Positions 15,828 to 26,256 are shown, numbered from the stretch's first letter. The stretch is DNA of 64,000 nucleotides from Muricoccus pecuniae (GCF_014199205.1 NZ_JACIJD010000011.1:1-64000), one strand, 5' to 3'. Program-made: numbers and translations. Notes: generated by a model not told the origin, from the sequence alone.

Positions 15828-17243
15828 ATGCCCGACACCCTGCCCCCGAAGACCGACTACGTCGTCGCCGATCTCTCCCTCGCCCAGTGGGGCCGCAAGG
15901 AGATCGAGATGGCCGAGGACGAGATGCCCGGCCTGATGGCCACGCGCCGCGAGTACGGCCCTGCCCAGGTGCTGAAGGGTGCCCGCATCGCCGGCTGCCT
16001 GCACATGACCATCCAGACCGCGGTGCTGATCGAGACGCTGAAGGCGCTCGGCGCCGATGTGCGCTGGTCCTCCTGCAACATCTTCTCCACCCAGGACCAC
16101 GCGGCCGCCGCCATCGCGGCCACCGGCACCCCGGTCTTCGCCGTGAAGGGCGAGACGCTGGAGGACTACTGGCATTACGTTCAGCGGACCCTCGAGTGGG
16201 CCGATGGCGGCGAGCCGAACCTCCTGCTGGACGACGGCGGCGACATGACGCTGCTGGTCCATTACGGCCTGCGCGCCGAGCAGGGCGATACGAAGTTCCT
16301 CGATGGCGCGACCAATGAGGAGGAGACCGTGTTCTTCGCCCTCATCAGGAAGCTGCTGACGGAGAAGCCGGGCTGGTTCGCCAAGCTCGCCGCCTCCCTC
16401 AAGGGCGTGTCCGAGGAGACGACCACGGGCGTGCACCGCCTGTACTCCATGGCGAAGGAGGGCAAGCTGCTCTTCCCCGCCATCAACGTGAACGACAGCG
16501 TCACCAAGTCGAAGTTCGACAACCTCTATGGCTGCCGCGAGTCCCTGGTGGACGCGATCCGCCGCGGCACGGACCTGATGATGGCCGGCAAGGTCGCCCT
16601 CGTCGCCGGCTTCGGCGATGTCGGCAAGGGCTCCGCCGCCTCGCTCCGCAACGCCGGCTGCCGCGTGATGGTTACGGAGATCGACCCGATCTGCGCGCTG
16701 CAGGCCGCGATGGAGGGCTATGAGGTCGTGACGATGGAGGATGCCGCGCCGCAGGCCGACATCTTCGTGACCGCCACGGGCAACGTGGACATCATCACCA
16801 TCGAGCACATGCGCGCGATGAAGAACCGCGCCGTGGTCTGCAACATCGGCCACTTCGACAGCGAGATCCAGGTCTCGGCGCTGCGCAACCTGCAGTGGAC
16901 GAACATCAAGCCGCAGGTGGACGAGATCCGCTTCCCCGACGGCAAGAAGATCACCCTCCTCTCCGAGGGCCGGCTGGTGAACCTGGGCAACGCGACGGGC
17001 CACCCCTCCTTCGTGATGTCCGCCTCCTTCACCAACCAGACGCTCGCCCAGATCGAGCTGTGGACGAACGGCGCGGCCTACGGGAAGCAGGTCTACACCC
17101 TGCCGAAGCACCTCGATGAGAAGGTCGCCTTCCTCCACCTGGAGAAGGTGGGCGCGAAGCTGACGAAGCTCTCCCAGCAGCAGGCCGACTATATCGGCGT
17201 GCCGCAGCAGGGCCCCTTCAAGGCCGAGCTGTACCGCTACTGA
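15828..17243 (+). CDS. ahcY: Adenosylhomocysteinase
   Basis: This 471-aa cytosolic enzyme hydrolyses S-adenosylhomocysteine to adenosine and homocysteine, recycling the methyl cycle. Signatures: [51 protein letters not shown], the NAD-binding [14 protein letters not shown], and the C-terminal [10 protein letters not shown] with the conserved Lys and Tyr. The ATG at 15828 is preceded by GGAAGG with good spacing; an ATG 13 codons upstream (15789) lacks a ribosome site. It follows ptsI, an order shared by many Rhodospirillales, and ends in a double hairpin terminator. Confidence 0.98.
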   Translation: MPDTLPPKTDYVVADLSLAQWGRKEIEMAEDEMPGLMATRREYGPAQVLKGARIAGCLHMTIQTAVLIETLKALGADVRWSSCNIFSTQDHAAAAIAATGTPVFAVKGETLEDYWHYVQRTLEWADGGEPNLLLDDGGDMTLLVHYGLRAEQGDTKFLDGATNEEETVFFALIRKLLTEKPGWFAKLAASLKGVSEETTTGVHRLYSMAKEGKLLFPAINVNDSVTKSKFDNLYGCRESLVDAIRRGTDLMMAGKVALVAGFGDVGKGSAASLRNAGCRVMVTEIDPICALQAAMEGYEVVTMEDAAPQADIFVTATGNVDIITIEHMRAMKNRAVVCNIGHFDSEIQVSALRNLQWTNIKPQVDEIRFPDGKKITLLSEGRLVNLGNATGHPSFVMSASFTNQTLAQIELWTNGAAYGKQVYTLPKHLDEKVAFLHLEKVGAKLTKLSQQQADYIGVPQQGPFKAELYRY

Positions 17244-17250
17244 CCGGGAA

Positions 17251-17301
17251 GGGGGCCTTGGCCCCCTCCCTCCGGGACGGGAGGGCGCGCCCTCCCGTTT
17301 T
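17251..17301 (+). terminator. Double hairpin terminator after ahcY
   Basis: A first stem, GGGGGCC/GGCCCCC (17251-17266), is followed by a perfect 20-bp palindrome, CGGGAGGGCG/CGCCCTCCCG (17278-17297), and TTTT (17298-17301). It lies 7 to 58 nt after the ahcY stop and clearly separates it from ftsK. Confidence 0.85.
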
Positions 17302-17386
17302 CGCGATTTCCTGCCAACTGTGTCGTTCAAACCAGCGATTTAGCGTGTAGTCTTGTCCCGCTGCATCAACCGCAACCGGGACTTCC

Positions 17387-19981
17387 ATGCCGCGCGCCTC
17401 CGCCGACCGCTCCGCCCCTGCCCAGACGGACGCGGTGTCCGGCATGAACCCCTTCGGCACGGCCACCATCCGCCGCTTCGCCTCCCCCGCCGTGAAGGCG
17501 GCGCTGAAGAGGCGGGGAGGGCAGTCGCTCGGCCTCGTCTGCGGGCTGCTGGGCCTCGCCGTGCTCGTGGCGCTGGCGAGCCATAACCCCGCCGATCCCT
17601 CCTTCTCCACCGCCACCAGCCGGGCGCCGACCAACCTCGCCGGGCCTTTCGGGGCCATGGTGTCGGACGTGCTGCTCCAGGGCTTCGGCTGGGCGGGGCT
17701 GCTGCCCGCGGCCTGCCTGATGACCTGGGCGCTGCGCCTCTCCACCCATCGCGGCCTCTCGCCCTTCGCCGGGCGCGTCGCGGCGCTGCTGGCGGGGTTG
17801 CCGCTGCTGGCCGCGGCCCTCTCGGCCAGCCCGCTGCCGGCGCCCTTCCCCGGCGGCACGGCCGGCGGCGCCATGGGCCCGCTGGTGCGGGAGGCCGTGG
17901 ACGAGACGCTCGGCGCCGCCTTCGGCCCTCTGGGCAATGCCCTCGGCAACACGGGCGTGCTGGTGATGGCGGTGGCCGCCTCGGTGCTGGCGCTGGCCAT
18001 CCCGCTCTCCTCCTGGCGGCGCGCGGGCAAGGCCGCGGCGCGGCGCGGGCACGGGCTGGCCGGGACCATCATGCGCCGCCGGGCCGATGCCCGCGCCCGC
18101 GCCGCCGAGGCCCGCCACGCGCGGGACCGCCTCTCCCACCGCCGCGGGGAGGCCGTGCAGCCCCCGGGGCTGCTGGCCCGGCTTCTCGGCGCGCCCGCGC
18201 ATCTCGCCGGGATGATCCGCCGGCGGCAGGAGGCCTCGCCCGGCCTCTCCGAGCTGCTGCGCGCCGCCGACGCCGCCGCCCGCGAGGCCCCGGCCGCGCC
18301 CCCGCCGCCCCGCCGCGCGCCCAAGGCCCCGCCGGCCGAGGTCCCGGCTTCCGATGCCAAGGGGGAGGCGAATGACGGCGCCAAGGGCGAGGGACCGCGC
18401 ATCGCGGACCGCGTGCTGCCCGCGCGCCGTCTGCCGATCGGCGAGACGGTGAAGAAGGGCGACGACGGCAAGTTCCGCCTGCCGCCGCTCTCGCTCCTCG
18501 CCCCCGCCCCGCCGCGGCGCGACACCGGCCCCTCGCGCGAGGCGCTGGAGGAGAATGCGCGCCTGCTGGAATCCGTGCTCGACGACTACGGCGTGCGCGG
18601 GAAGATCGTGGACATCCGCCCCGGCCCCGTCGTGACGCTCTACGAGCTGGAGCCCGCGCCCGGCACGAAGTCCGCCCGCGTGATCGGCCTGGCGGACGAC
18701 ATCGCGCGCAGCATGTCCGTGCTGGCGGTCCGCATCGCCACCGTCCCCGGCCGCAACGTGATCGGCATCGAGATGCCGAACGCCAGGCGCGAGACCGTCT
18801 ACTTCTCCGAGATGATGGAGGCCGAGGACTGGGCGCGGAACACGGGCAAGCTGCCCATGGCGCTGGGCAAGGACATCGGCGGCGCGCCCGTCGTCGCCGA
18901 CCTCGCGCGCATGCCGCACCTGCTGATCGCGGGCACCACCGGCTCGGGCAAGTCGGTCGGCATCAACACGATGATCCTGTCGCTGCTCTACCGCTTCGGG
19001 CCGGACGAGTGCCGCTTCATCATGATCGACCCGAAGATGCTGGAGCTCTCGGTCTATGACCGCATCCCGCATCTGCTCGCCCCCGTGGTGACGGAGCCGC
19101 CCAAGGCGATCGGCGCGCTGAAGTGGACGGTGCGCGAGATGGAGCGCCGCTACAAGGCGATGAGCCAGCTCGGCGTCCGCAACATCGGCGGCTACAACGA
19201 GAAGGTCACCGCCGCCTCCGCCCGCGGCGAGGCGCTGACGCGCCGCGTGCAGACGGGCTTCGACCCCGAGACGGGCAAGCCGGTCTTCGAGGACCAGCCG
19301 CTCAACCTCGCCGCCCTGCCCATGATCGTCGTCGTGATCGACGAGATGGCGGACCTGATGATCGTGGCGGGCAAGGAGATCGAGGCGGCGGTGCAGCGCC
19401 TGGCGCAGATGGCGCGCGCGGCGGGCATCCACGTCATCATGGCCACCCAGCGCCCGTCGGTGGACGTCATCACCGGCACGATCAAGGCGAACTTCCCGAC
19501 CCGCATCTCCTTCGCCGTCACCTCCAAGATCGACAGCCGCACCATCCTCGGCGAGCAGGGGGCGGAGCAGCTCCTCGGCCAGGGCGACATGCTGCACATG
19601 GCCGGCGGCGGCCGGGTGAGCCGCGTCCACGGCCCCTTCGTCTCGGACGAGGAGGTGGAGCGCGTGGTGGACTTCCTGCGCGAGCAGGGCGAGCCCGCCT
19701 ATATCGAGGAGGTCACGGAGGTCGAGGACGACGAGGAGGGTGGCGGTGGCGGCTCCATCGGGATCGATGCGGGCGGCGGCGAGAAGGGCCTCTACGAGCA
19801 GGCCGTCGCCCTCGTCTCCCGCGAGGGCAAGGCGAGCACCTCCTTCGTCCAGCGCCACCTGAACATCGGCTACAACCGCGCCGCCAAGCTCATCGAGCAG
19901 ATGGAGCGGGACGGGGTGGTGGGCCCGGCGAACCATGTCGGCAAGCGCGAGGTGCTGGCGCGCGCCTCCGCCGATGACTGA
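17387..19981 (+). CDS. ftsK: DNA translocase FtsK
   Basis: This 864-aa septal DNA pump helps chromosome dimer resolution and segregation at division. The N-terminal ~210 residues contain hydrophobic membrane segments ([67 protein letters not shown]). An Ala/Pro/Arg-rich linker follows, then the motor with Walker [13 protein letters not shown] (Lys522), Walker [13 protein letters not shown] and [23 protein letters not shown]. The C-terminal winged-helix gamma domain ([25 protein letters not shown]) reads KOPS sequences. The cupin gene overlaps its last codons. Confidence 0.97.
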   Translation: MPRASADRSAPAQTDAVSGMNPFGTATIRRFASPAVKAALKRRGGQSLGLVCGLLGLAVLVALASHNPADPSFSTATSRAPTNLAGPFGAMVSDVLLQGFGWAGLLPAACLMTWALRLSTHRGLSPFAGRVAALLAGLPLLAAALSASPLPAPFPGGTAGGAMGPLVREAVDETLGAAFGPLGNALGNTGVLVMAVAASVLALAIPLSSWRRAGKAAARRGHGLAGTIMRRRADARARAAEARHARDRLSHRRGEAVQPPGLLARLLGAPAHLAGMIRRRQEASPGLSELLRAADAAAREAPAAPPPPRRAPKAPPAEVPASDAKGEANDGAKGEGPRIADRVLPARRLPIGETVKKGDDGKFRLPPLSLLAPAPPRRDTGPSREALEENARLLESVLDDYGVRGKIVDIRPGPVVTLYELEPAPGTKSARVIGLADDIARSMSVLAVRIATVPGRNVIGIEMPNARRETVYFSEMMEAEDWARNTGKLPMALGKDIGGAPVVADLARMPHLLIAGTTGSGKSVGINTMILSLLYRFGPDECRFIMIDPKMLELSVYDRIPHLLAPVVTEPPKAIGALKWTVREMERRYKAMSQLGVRNIGGYNEKVTAASARGEALTRRVQTGFDPETGKPVFEDQPLNLAALPMIVVVIDEMADLMIVAGKEIEAAVQRLAQMARAAGIHVIMATQRPSVDVITGTIKANFPTRISFAVTSKIDSRTILGEQGAEQLLGQGDMLHMAGGGRVSRVHGPFVSDEEVERVVDFLREQGEPAYIEEVTEVEDDEEGGGGGSIGIDAGGGEKGLYEQAVALVSREGKASTSFVQRHLNIGYNRAAKLIEQMERDGVVGPANHVGKREVLARASADD

Positions 19982-20450
19982 GGCGCGCCGTTTCGCGCCT
20001 TCCGGCGAGATCCCGAACTCGGCGCTTCCCCTGCTGGTCCGGCGCGGCGCCCTGTCCGGGGACGCCGCCGCCGTCACCGCGCATTTCGCCCGCCACGGCT
20101 GGTCCAACGCCTGGACGGACGGGGTCTTCCCCTACCACCACTTCCACAGCACCGCGCACGAGGTGCTGGGCGTCACGCGCGGGCAGGCCCGGGTGCGCTT
20201 CGGCGGGGAGGGAGGAGAGACGGTCGAGCTCCGCGCCGGGGACGCCGTGGTGATCCCCGCCGGGGTCGGCCACTGCCGGGAATGGGCCAGCCCGGATTTC
20301 GAGGTGGTCGGCGCCTATCCCGGCGGGGCGGATTACGACATCCGGCGCGGCGACCGGGCGGAGCGGGCGGAGGTGGAGGCCAATCTCGCCGCCGTGCCGC
20401 TGCCCGATGCCGATCCCGTGAGCGGGGGGAAGGTGCCGGAATGGGGCTGA
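19974..20450 (+). CDS. Cupin domain protein, YjlB-like
   Basis: This is a 158-aa RmlC-like cupin. The central motif [26 protein letters not shown] (in part) followed by [17 protein letters not shown] gives the two cupin motifs with metal-binding His residues. The [16 protein letters not shown] block is the mark of the YjlB family, whose function is unknown. The ATG at 19974 overlaps the end of ftsK by 8 nt, implying coupled translation; an upstream start inside ftsK is unlikely. A hairpin follows the stop. Confidence 0.87.
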   Translation: MTEARRFAPSGEIPNSALPLLVRRGALSGDAAAVTAHFARHGWSNAWTDGVFPYHHFHSTAHEVLGVTRGQARVRFGGEGGETVELRAGDAVVIPAGVGHCREWASPDFEVVGAYPGGADYDIRRGDRAERAEVEANLAAVPLPDADPVSGGKVPEWG

Positions 20451-20472
20451 ATCCCGGGGATCACGGGATTTT
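20450..20472 (+). terminator. Terminator after the cupin gene
   Basis: A 7-bp stem, AATCCCG (20450-20456) with CGGGATT (20464-20470), has a 7-nt loop and a short T run. It overlaps the final base of the cupin stop codon. Confidence 0.6.
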
Positions 20473-20652
20473 CAGTCCTTCCGCGACGGGACCGCGCCAA
20501 CGATGAGCGCCCCGGCCCGCTCTCTCTTCCGGGTCCTGTGGCGGCGCCTCGGCGCGCGCGGCGGGGCCGGGCGGCTTGACCGGGGGCTCCCCGACCCCAA
20601 GTCGGGCCCTTCCCGGGCGGATGGTCGCCCATCGCCCAGGATGGAAGACAGG

Positions 20653-21510
20653 ATGATCCCACCCCTCGCGCAGCAGGCCACCCGCCGGGAACCCTTTCCC
20701 CGCGTGATGGCCGAGCTCCGAGGCCGGCTCAGCGCCCCGCCGGTGCTCCATCACGGGCCCGTGCCGGAGGGGGCGATCACGGTCGCCTCCTACAACGTCC
20801 ATAAGTGCGTCGGCACGGACAAGCGCTTCGATCCCGCCCGCGTGGCCGAGGTGATCGCGGAGCTGGATGCCGACATCCTCGCCCTGCAGGAGGCCGACCG
20901 CCGCTTCGGGCGCCGCGTGGGGCTGCTCGACATGGCCGGGATCGAGCGCCGCACGGGGCTGCGCCTCGTCCCCCTCTCGGTCATTCCCCAGGGACATGGC
21001 TGGCACGGCAACGCGCTGCTCGTGCGCGGCGGCCATGCCGTGCGGGTGCGTCGCCTCTCCCTGCCCGGCGGCGAGCCGCGCGGGGCGGTGATGGTGGACC
21101 TGGAGATGCCGGCCGGGCCGATGCGCGTGGTGGCCGCCCATTTCGGCCTGCTGCGCCGCCATCGCTCCCGCCAGGTGGATGCCATCCTGGATTCCCTCTC
21201 CGGGGAGGACCATGTCCCCACCGTCATGCTCGGCGACCTGAACGAATGGCGGCCGGGGCGGCGCTCCTCCCTCCGGGCGCTGGAGGGCAGCTTCGGCACC
21301 GCCCGCCCTGGCCCTGCCACCTTCCCCAGCCGGATGCCGATCCTCTCGCTGGACCGCATCCTGGCCCGGCCGCACTCGCTCATCTGCGGCCTCCAGGCGC
21401 ATGACAGCCCGCTCGCCCGTATCGCCTCGGACCACCTGCCCCTGAAGGCGCGGCTGGACCTGGCGGCCGCGCAGGACGCGATGGCCGCCTCCCTCGCCGC
21501 GGCGGCGTGA
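20653..21510 (+). CDS. Endonuclease/exonuclease/phosphatase family protein
   Basis: This is a 285-aa member of the metal-dependent EEP superfamily (DNase I/inositol phosphatase fold). Motifs: ITVASYNVHKCVGTDKRFDP, DILALQEADRRFG (catalytic Glu), MRVVAAHFGLLRRHRSRQ, VMLGDLNEWRPG and RIASDHLPLKARLDL (catalytic Asp-His). The ATG at 20653 with GGAAG 5 nt upstream is preferred; ATGs at 20641 and 20503 are alternatives but add non-homologous sequence. The stop overlaps the phospholipase-D gene start (TGATG). The pairing matches E. coli ybhP-clsB, suggesting a phospholipid-related role. Confidence 0.85.
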   Translation: MIPPLAQQATRREPFPRVMAELRGRLSAPPVLHHGPVPEGAITVASYNVHKCVGTDKRFDPARVAEVIAELDADILALQEADRRFGRRVGLLDMAGIERRTGLRLVPLSVIPQGHGWHGNALLVRGGHAVRVRRLSLPGGEPRGAVMVDLEMPAGPMRVVAAHFGLLRRHRSRQVDAILDSLSGEDHVPTVMLGDLNEWRPGRRSSLRALEGSFGTARPGPATFPSRMPILSLDRILARPHSLICGLQAHDSPLARIASDHLPLKARLDLAAAQDAMAASLAAAA

Positions 21511-22973
21511 TGACCCGGGCCGCCCGAGTGGCGGCCGGGGGCGTCCTGGCCTCGGACGTCCTGCCCCGGCCGGAGGGCGCGGCCAGCGGCGTGGCGCTGA
21601 TGCCGAGCGGGCTGGCGGCCTTCGCCGCCCGCGTCCAGGCGGCTCGGGCGGCGACGCGGACGCTCGATCTGCAATACTACATCTGGCGCGGGGACCTCAC
21701 GGGCCAGGTGCTCGCCCGCGAGCTGCTGCGCGCGGCCGATCGCGGCGTGCGCGTGCGCGTGCTGCTGGACGACATGTACGCCATCGGGCGCGAGCGGGTG
21801 CTCGCCGTGATGGACGCGCATGAGAACATCGAGGTCCGGCTGTTCAACGCCACCCGCTGGCGCCGCTTCGGCCAGCTCGGCCTGCTGCTGGAGATCGTCT
21901 TCGGCGGCTGGCACCTGAACCGGCGCATGCACAACAAGGCCTGGATCGCCGACGGGCGCGCGGCTATCTGCGGCGGCCGCAACATCGGGGACGAGTATTT
22001 CGACGCCTCCGGCGAGTTCAACTTCCGCGACCTCGACCTCGCCATCGCCGGCCGGGCCGCGGGCGCCGCGCAGGCGATCTTCGACCTCTACTGGAACCAC
22101 CACCTCGCCCGGACGGTGACGGAGGTGAGCCAGGCGCCGCACCGCCGCCGCGGGGGGCTGCGGGGCCTCGCAGCGAAGCTCGATGCCGCCTGCACGGCGC
22201 CCGCGGCGCGACCCTTCTTCGAGAGCCTCGATGCCGAGCCCGGCGTGGCGCGGATCCTGGCCGGGGACTCCTCCCGCCTCTCCCCCGTGAAGGCGGACAG
22301 CATCCGCATCGTCGCGGACCCGCCGGACAAGGCGCGCGGCCTCGCGCCGGAGAGGGAGTGCCTCGCCCACGTCATCCTGGAAGCGCTGCAAGGCGCCAGG
22401 CGCGAGGCACTGCTGATCTCCCCCTATTTCGTGCCGGGCGAGCAGGGGGCGGAGATGCTGGAGAGGATGGCGCGAGGGGGCGTGCGCGTCTCCGTCGTCA
22501 CGAACTCGCTCGCCGCGACCGATGTGGTGGCCGTCCATGGCGGCTATGCCCGCTACCGCGAGCGGCTGCTCGCCGCGGGCGTCGAGATCCATGAGCTGAA
22601 GCCCTCCGGCGACGAGGGGGCGAGCGTCTTCGGCTCGCGCGGCGCCAGCCTGCACACCAAGGCGCTGGTGATCGACGGGGAGCTCTCCTTCGTCGGCTCC
22701 TTCAACCTCGATCCCCGCTCGGCCGCGCTGAACACCGAGATGGGCGCCTTCGTGCGCGACGGGGGGATCGCGGCCGAGCTGCGTGAGGAACACGCGCGCC
22801 TCGCCGAGCCGGCGCGGAGCTGGAGGGTGGCGCTGGAGCGGCCCGGCCGCCTTCTCTGGACCGGCGAGTTCGTCGGGGTGGAGGTGACGCGGCACAGCGA
22901 GCCCGACGCCTCCCTCCGCCGCCGGCTGCTCGCGCGGCTCGTGCGGCTACTCCCGGTGGAGTCGCAACTTTAA
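21510..22973 (+). CDS. Phospholipase D / cardiolipin synthase-like protein
   Basis: This is a 487-aa protein with two HKD motifs: HNKAWIADGRAAICGGRNIG near residue 140 and HTKALVIDGELSFVGSFNLDPRS near residue 385. Each half gives one phosphatidyl-transfer site half. The layout and LDLQYYIWRGDLTGQVLARELL N-terminal region (in part) fit bacterial cardiolipin synthases of the ClsB/ClsC type, which lack N-terminal membrane helices. A phospholipase D with another lipid substrate is the alternative. It is coupled to the upstream EEP gene. Confidence 0.87.
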   Translation: MTRAARVAAGGVLASDVLPRPEGAASGVALMPSGLAAFAARVQAARAATRTLDLQYYIWRGDLTGQVLARELLRAADRGVRVRVLLDDMYAIGRERVLAVMDAHENIEVRLFNATRWRRFGQLGLLLEIVFGGWHLNRRMHNKAWIADGRAAICGGRNIGDEYFDASGEFNFRDLDLAIAGRAAGAAQAIFDLYWNHHLARTVTEVSQAPHRRRGGLRGLAAKLDAACTAPAARPFFESLDAEPGVARILAGDSSRLSPVKADSIRIVADPPDKARGLAPERECLAHVILEALQGARREALLISPYFVPGEQGAEMLERMARGGVRVSVVTNSLAATDVVAVHGGYARYRERLLAAGVEIHELKPSGDEGASVFGSRGASLHTKALVIDGELSFVGSFNLDPRSAALNTEMGAFVRDGGIAAELREEHARLAEPARSWRVALERPGRLLWTGEFVGVEVTRHSEPDASLRRRLLARLVRLLPVESQL

Positions 22974-22984
22974 GACGACGTACG

Positions 22985-23013
22985 AAAAAAGACGATCAAC
23001 CCATTGTGTTGAT
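22985..23013 (-). terminator. Hairpin with A-tract between the phospholipase-D and glycosyltransferase genes
   Basis: A 6-bp stem, ATCAAC (22995-23000) with GTTGAT (23008-23013), is flanked on its left by AAAAAA (22985-22990). On the minus strand it reads as stem plus T-tract. No minus-strand gene ends here, so its role is unclear. This is the most AT-rich intergenic stretch nearby and probably also holds the promoter of the next operon. Confidence 0.3.
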
Positions 23014-23098
23014 GCCTTCCCACTGCTCGCAAGCTTGTTCCCGCAACGCGAGGGGCACAGCCCTTATTGTGCAGGTGCAGCATAAGGACGGGCCCGGC

Positions 23099-24145
23099 AT
23101 GCATCAGACCCAGGACCAGCTTCGGCCCAAGATCTCGATCGTGGCGCCCTGCTACAACGAGGAGGAGAGCCTGCGCGAGTTCCATGCGCGGGCCTCGGCC
23201 GCCTGCAGCGCGCTGACCTCCTCCTACGAGATCGTCCTGGTCGATGACGGGTCCAAGGACCAGACCTGGCGCATCATCGAGAGCCTGGCGGATGTGAGCC
23301 CGAACGTGGTGGGCGTCCGCCTGCTCCGGAACCACGGGCACCAGCTCGCCGCGACCGCGGGGCTGCACGTGGCCAAGGGCGAGCGCGTCATGCTGATCGA
23401 CGCCGACCTCCAGGACCCGCCCGAGCTGCTGGACCAGATGATGCGGCTGATGGATACGGGCGCGGACGTCGTCTACGGCCAGCGCGCCTCCCGCGACGGG
23501 GAGTCCATGTTCAAGCTCGTCACGGCCGGGCTGTTCTACCGCCTGCTCTCCCGCCTCACGAGCGTGCCGATCCCGCGCGACACCGGCGACTTCCGCCTGA
23601 TGAGCCGGCGCATCGTGGACCTGTTCATGTTGATGCCCGAGCGCCAGCGCTTCATCCGCGGTATGGTGAGCTGGATCGGCGGCAACCAGGTCGCGCTGCC
23701 CTATGAGCGGCAGGCGCGCTTCGCCGGCACTACGAAGTACCCGCTGAAGAAGATGATCCGCTTCGCCGTGGACGCCATCACCAGCTTCTCCACCGTCCCG
23801 CTCCGCATCGCGGCCTGGGTCGGCATGGTGACGGCCGGGCTGGCCATGGTGATGCTCGTCTACACGCTGTGGCAGTGGTCCCAGAACTCGGTGGTCGCGG
23901 GCTGGTCGAGCCTGATGACGGCGATCACGCTCTTCGGCGGGCTGCAGCTCCTCGTGCTCGGCGTGCTCGGCGAGTATCTCGGCCGCCTCGTGAACGACGC
24001 GAAGAACCGCCCGCTCTTCATCATCGATTCCATCCGCGCCGGGCGGAACGCCTATCAGGTGCCGAGCGAGTTCTCCGGCCTGAACCCCTCCATGCGCGAG
24101 GACGTCGTCGCGAGCTGGACGCCGCGGAACCCGGTGCGCGCCTGA
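23099..24145 (+). CDS. Family 2 glycosyltransferase, GtrB/DPM-like with two membrane segments
   Basis: This is a 348-aa enzyme. The cytosolic GT2 domain shows ISIVAPCYNEEESL, EIVLVDDGSKDQTW and MLIDADLQDPPELL (the DXD-like metal site). Two C-terminal membrane helices follow (IAAWVGMVTAGLAMVMLVYTL; LMTAITLFGGLQLLVLGVLG). This is the architecture of undecaprenyl-phosphate glucosyl/mannosyl transferases such as GtrB. The ATG at 23099 with AAGGA upstream starts at the conserved domain; an upstream ATG (23006) adds 31 unrelated residues. The next gene is GtrA-like, the usual partner flippase. Confidence 0.9.
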   Translation: MHQTQDQLRPKISIVAPCYNEEESLREFHARASAACSALTSSYEIVLVDDGSKDQTWRIIESLADVSPNVVGVRLLRNHGHQLAATAGLHVAKGERVMLIDADLQDPPELLDQMMRLMDTGADVVYGQRASRDGESMFKLVTAGLFYRLLSRLTSVPIPRDTGDFRLMSRRIVDLFMLMPERQRFIRGMVSWIGGNQVALPYERQARFAGTTKYPLKKMIRFAVDAITSFSTVPLRIAAWVGMVTAGLAMVMLVYTLWQWSQNSVVAGWSSLMTAITLFGGLQLLVLGVLGEYLGRLVNDAKNRPLFIIDSIRAGRNAYQVPSEFSGLNPSMREDVVASWTPRNPVRA

Positions 24146-24149
24146 GGCC

Positions 24150-24569
24150 ATGCAACGACCCGTCCGCTCCGGCCCCGTGGCGGCGATCCCGCCGCGGCTG
24201 CTGGAAGCCGTCCTCTTCGCCGGCGTCGGGGCGCTGAACACGGGGATCGACATCCTCGTCTTCACCGCCCTCGTCACCTTTACTGCCACCCCGCCGCTGC
24301 TCGCCAGCGCGGTGGGCTATGCCTGCGGGGCGCTGAACAGCTACGTCGTGAACGGCCGCCTCACCTTCCGGCGCCGGGACGTGCGGCTGGCCTCGGCGCG
24401 CCGGATCGCGGGCTTCGTCCTGGTCAACCTGCTCTGCCTCGGCTTCTCGCTCGTCGTGCTCGCGCTGGCGGCGGAGGCCATGCCGCTGCTCGCCGCCAAG
24501 CTGCTCTCGGTGGTGATGACCTTCGCGCTGAGCTTCGTGCTCTCCAGAACCCTCGTCTATGCCGCCTAG
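24150..24569 (+). CDS. GtrA-like membrane protein
   Basis: This is a 139-aa protein with four hydrophobic segments and the GtrA family pattern: LLEAVLFAGVGALNTGIDILVF (in part), AVGYACGALNSYVVNGRLTFRR and a basic turn before the third helix. GtrA proteins are thought to flip undecaprenyl-phosphate-linked sugars to the periplasm. It begins 4 nt after the GT2 gene and overlaps the next frame, forming an operon. Confidence 0.88.
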   Translation: MQRPVRSGPVAAIPPRLLEAVLFAGVGALNTGIDILVFTALVTFTATPPLLASAVGYACGALNSYVVNGRLTFRRRDVRLASARRIAGFVLVNLLCLGFSLVVLALAAEAMPLLAAKLLSVVMTFALSFVLSRTLVYAA

Positions 24570-24609
24570 CGAGCCGGCCCGTCCCCTCGCGCGCCATCAA
24601 GGAACCTCG

Positions 24610-26211
24610 ATGGGATCGATGAACGGGCCGGTCCGCTACGGCGGCGCGCTCCTCTTCGGGATCGTGCTTCTCCTGCCGCTCCTCTTCTCGCCCCTGCCCA
24701 TGCTGTCGGACTATCCGAACCACCTCGCCCGCTTCTGGCTGCTGAGCGGCGGCACGGAGCTGATGCCCGATGTCTACGGCGTGGACTGGAGCCGGGCGCG
24801 GACGAATATCGGCGCGGATCTCGTCACCGTCGCGCTCAAGGGGCTGCTGCCGGGCGAGCGGATCGCGCAGGCGATCCTGGCGACCGCCATTCTCGGGCCG
24901 GCGCTGGGCTGCTTCCTGCTCAGCCTCCGCCTGCACGGCTGGAACGCCTGGCAGTTCGCGCTGCCGTTCTTCGCCTGGACGCACACGCTCATCTTCGGCT
25001 TTGTCACCTTCCAGATCGGGCTCGGCGTGGCGCTGGTGCTCGCGGCGGCGGATGGCGGGCGGGAGGGGGGCGCGGCGGTCTGGCTGTCGCGCCTCGTCGC
25101 GGCGGCGGCGCTCCTCGTCGTGCATCCCTTCGCGCTGCTTTTCTACGCGGCGCTTCTCGGCGGGCTGATCATCGGGCCGCGCCTCGCGCCCATCCTCGCC
25201 TCGCGCGCGGCCTTCCTCGCCTTTCTCGGCAGGGGCGCCGGGCTGGTGCTGTGCTGCGCACTGCCCGTCATCGTCTTCGCCCTCACCGCGAAGGAGCTGC
25301 CGGGCGCCGACGCCAACGCGAATGGCGACGGCATCCTCTGGAACACCTCCATCGCGGGCCGGATCGCGGCCCTGACCTCGCCCGTTCGCCTCTACGAGAT
25401 CCGGACGGACATGGTGCTCGTCGCGCTGCTCGCGGTCGTGCCGATCGTCGCGCTGCTGCGCTCGGGGCTGCGGACGCATCAGGGGCTGCTGCTCGTGGCC
25501 CTCGTCCTCGCGGCGGTCTCGCCGTTCATGCCGCTGGCGGTGGCGGGGACGAGCGTGATCCAGGTCCGCATCCCCATCATGGCGCTGCTCGCCGCCGCCG
25601 CCGCGATCCGGATCGAGCTGCCCGCGCGCGCGGCGGTGGTGGCCGGGCTCGCCCTTGCCCTGCTGAGCGTGGCGCGCACGGGCGATGTCGCGCGGCACTG
25701 GGCGCGGTCGGAGGAGGACATCCAGGCCATGCGGGCGGTCCTCGCCGCCCTGCCCCGGGGCAGCAGCATGCTTCCCCTGCAGCACGAGGCCTCGCGGGAG
25801 GCGGCGATGCGGTCGGGGCCGCTGGGGCGCTACTTCACGGGGGACCGCCCGGCCTACACCCAGTCCGTCGCGCTGGCGGCGCCGTGGCGGCAGGCCTTCG
25901 TGCCCATGCTCTTCACCGCCCGCGGCAAGCAGCCGCTCGTCGTGCTGCCGCCCTGGAGCGAGATCGCCGTGCCGGAGGGGGAGATCGCCACGATCCACGC
26001 CCTCGTCGATCCGGAGCTGCCCCTGCCGCCGAGCCAGGCCTATGTCCGACAGTGGCGGGAGCGCTTCGACTACGCCCTCGTCCTCAACACCGACATGGAG
26101 GACATGCGGGGGCCGGCAACGCTGCCGGCGGGGGTGGAGGTCGTCGCCGCCCAGGGCTTCGCCCAACTCCTGCGCCTTCCCCGCGCCGCCCGCACGGCCG
26201 AGGCGCGGTAA
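24610..26211 (+). CDS. Polytopic membrane protein, possible GT-C glycosyltransferase
   Basis: This is a 533-aa protein with about 9-11 hydrophobic segments through residue ~370 and a soluble C-terminal part. The first extracytoplasmic loop holds an acidic residue in SPLPMLSDYPNHLARFWLL, a placement typical of GT-C enzymes that use lipid-linked sugars, but no named family was recognised. The ATG at 24610 has AAGGAA at good spacing; an upstream ATG (24559) would overlap gtrA. Following GtrB- and GtrA-like genes, it occupies the position of the third, acceptor-specific transferase in Gtr-type cassettes. That function is inference. Confidence 0.6.
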   Translation: MGSMNGPVRYGGALLFGIVLLLPLLFSPLPMLSDYPNHLARFWLLSGGTELMPDVYGVDWSRARTNIGADLVTVALKGLLPGERIAQAILATAILGPALGCFLLSLRLHGWNAWQFALPFFAWTHTLIFGFVTFQIGLGVALVLAAADGGREGGAAVWLSRLVAAAALLVVHPFALLFYAALLGGLIIGPRLAPILASRAAFLAFLGRGAGLVLCCALPVIVFALTAKELPGADANANGDGILWNTSIAGRIAALTSPVRLYEIRTDMVLVALLAVVPIVALLRSGLRTHQGLLLVALVLAAVSPFMPLAVAGTSVIQVRIPIMALLAAAAAIRIELPARAAVVAGLALALLSVARTGDVARHWARSEEDIQAMRAVLAALPRGSSMLPLQHEASREAAMRSGPLGRYFTGDRPAYTQSVALAAPWRQAFVPMLFTARGKQPLVVLPPWSEIAVPEGEIATIHALVDPELPLPPSQAYVRQWRERFDYALVLNTDMEDMRGPATLPAGVEVVAAQGFAQLLRLPRAARTAEAR

Positions 26212-26214
26212 GGG

Positions 26215-26256
26215 GCCACACCCGAGAGGCCGCACCCAATAGGCCACACCGGGGTT
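26215..26256 (+). repeat. Three imperfect 14-bp repeats
   Basis: GGCCACACCCGAGA, GGCCGCACCCAATA and GGCCACACCGGGGT follow one another directly after the membrane protein gene. There is no known function, and the array is too short to say more. Confidence 0.4.
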
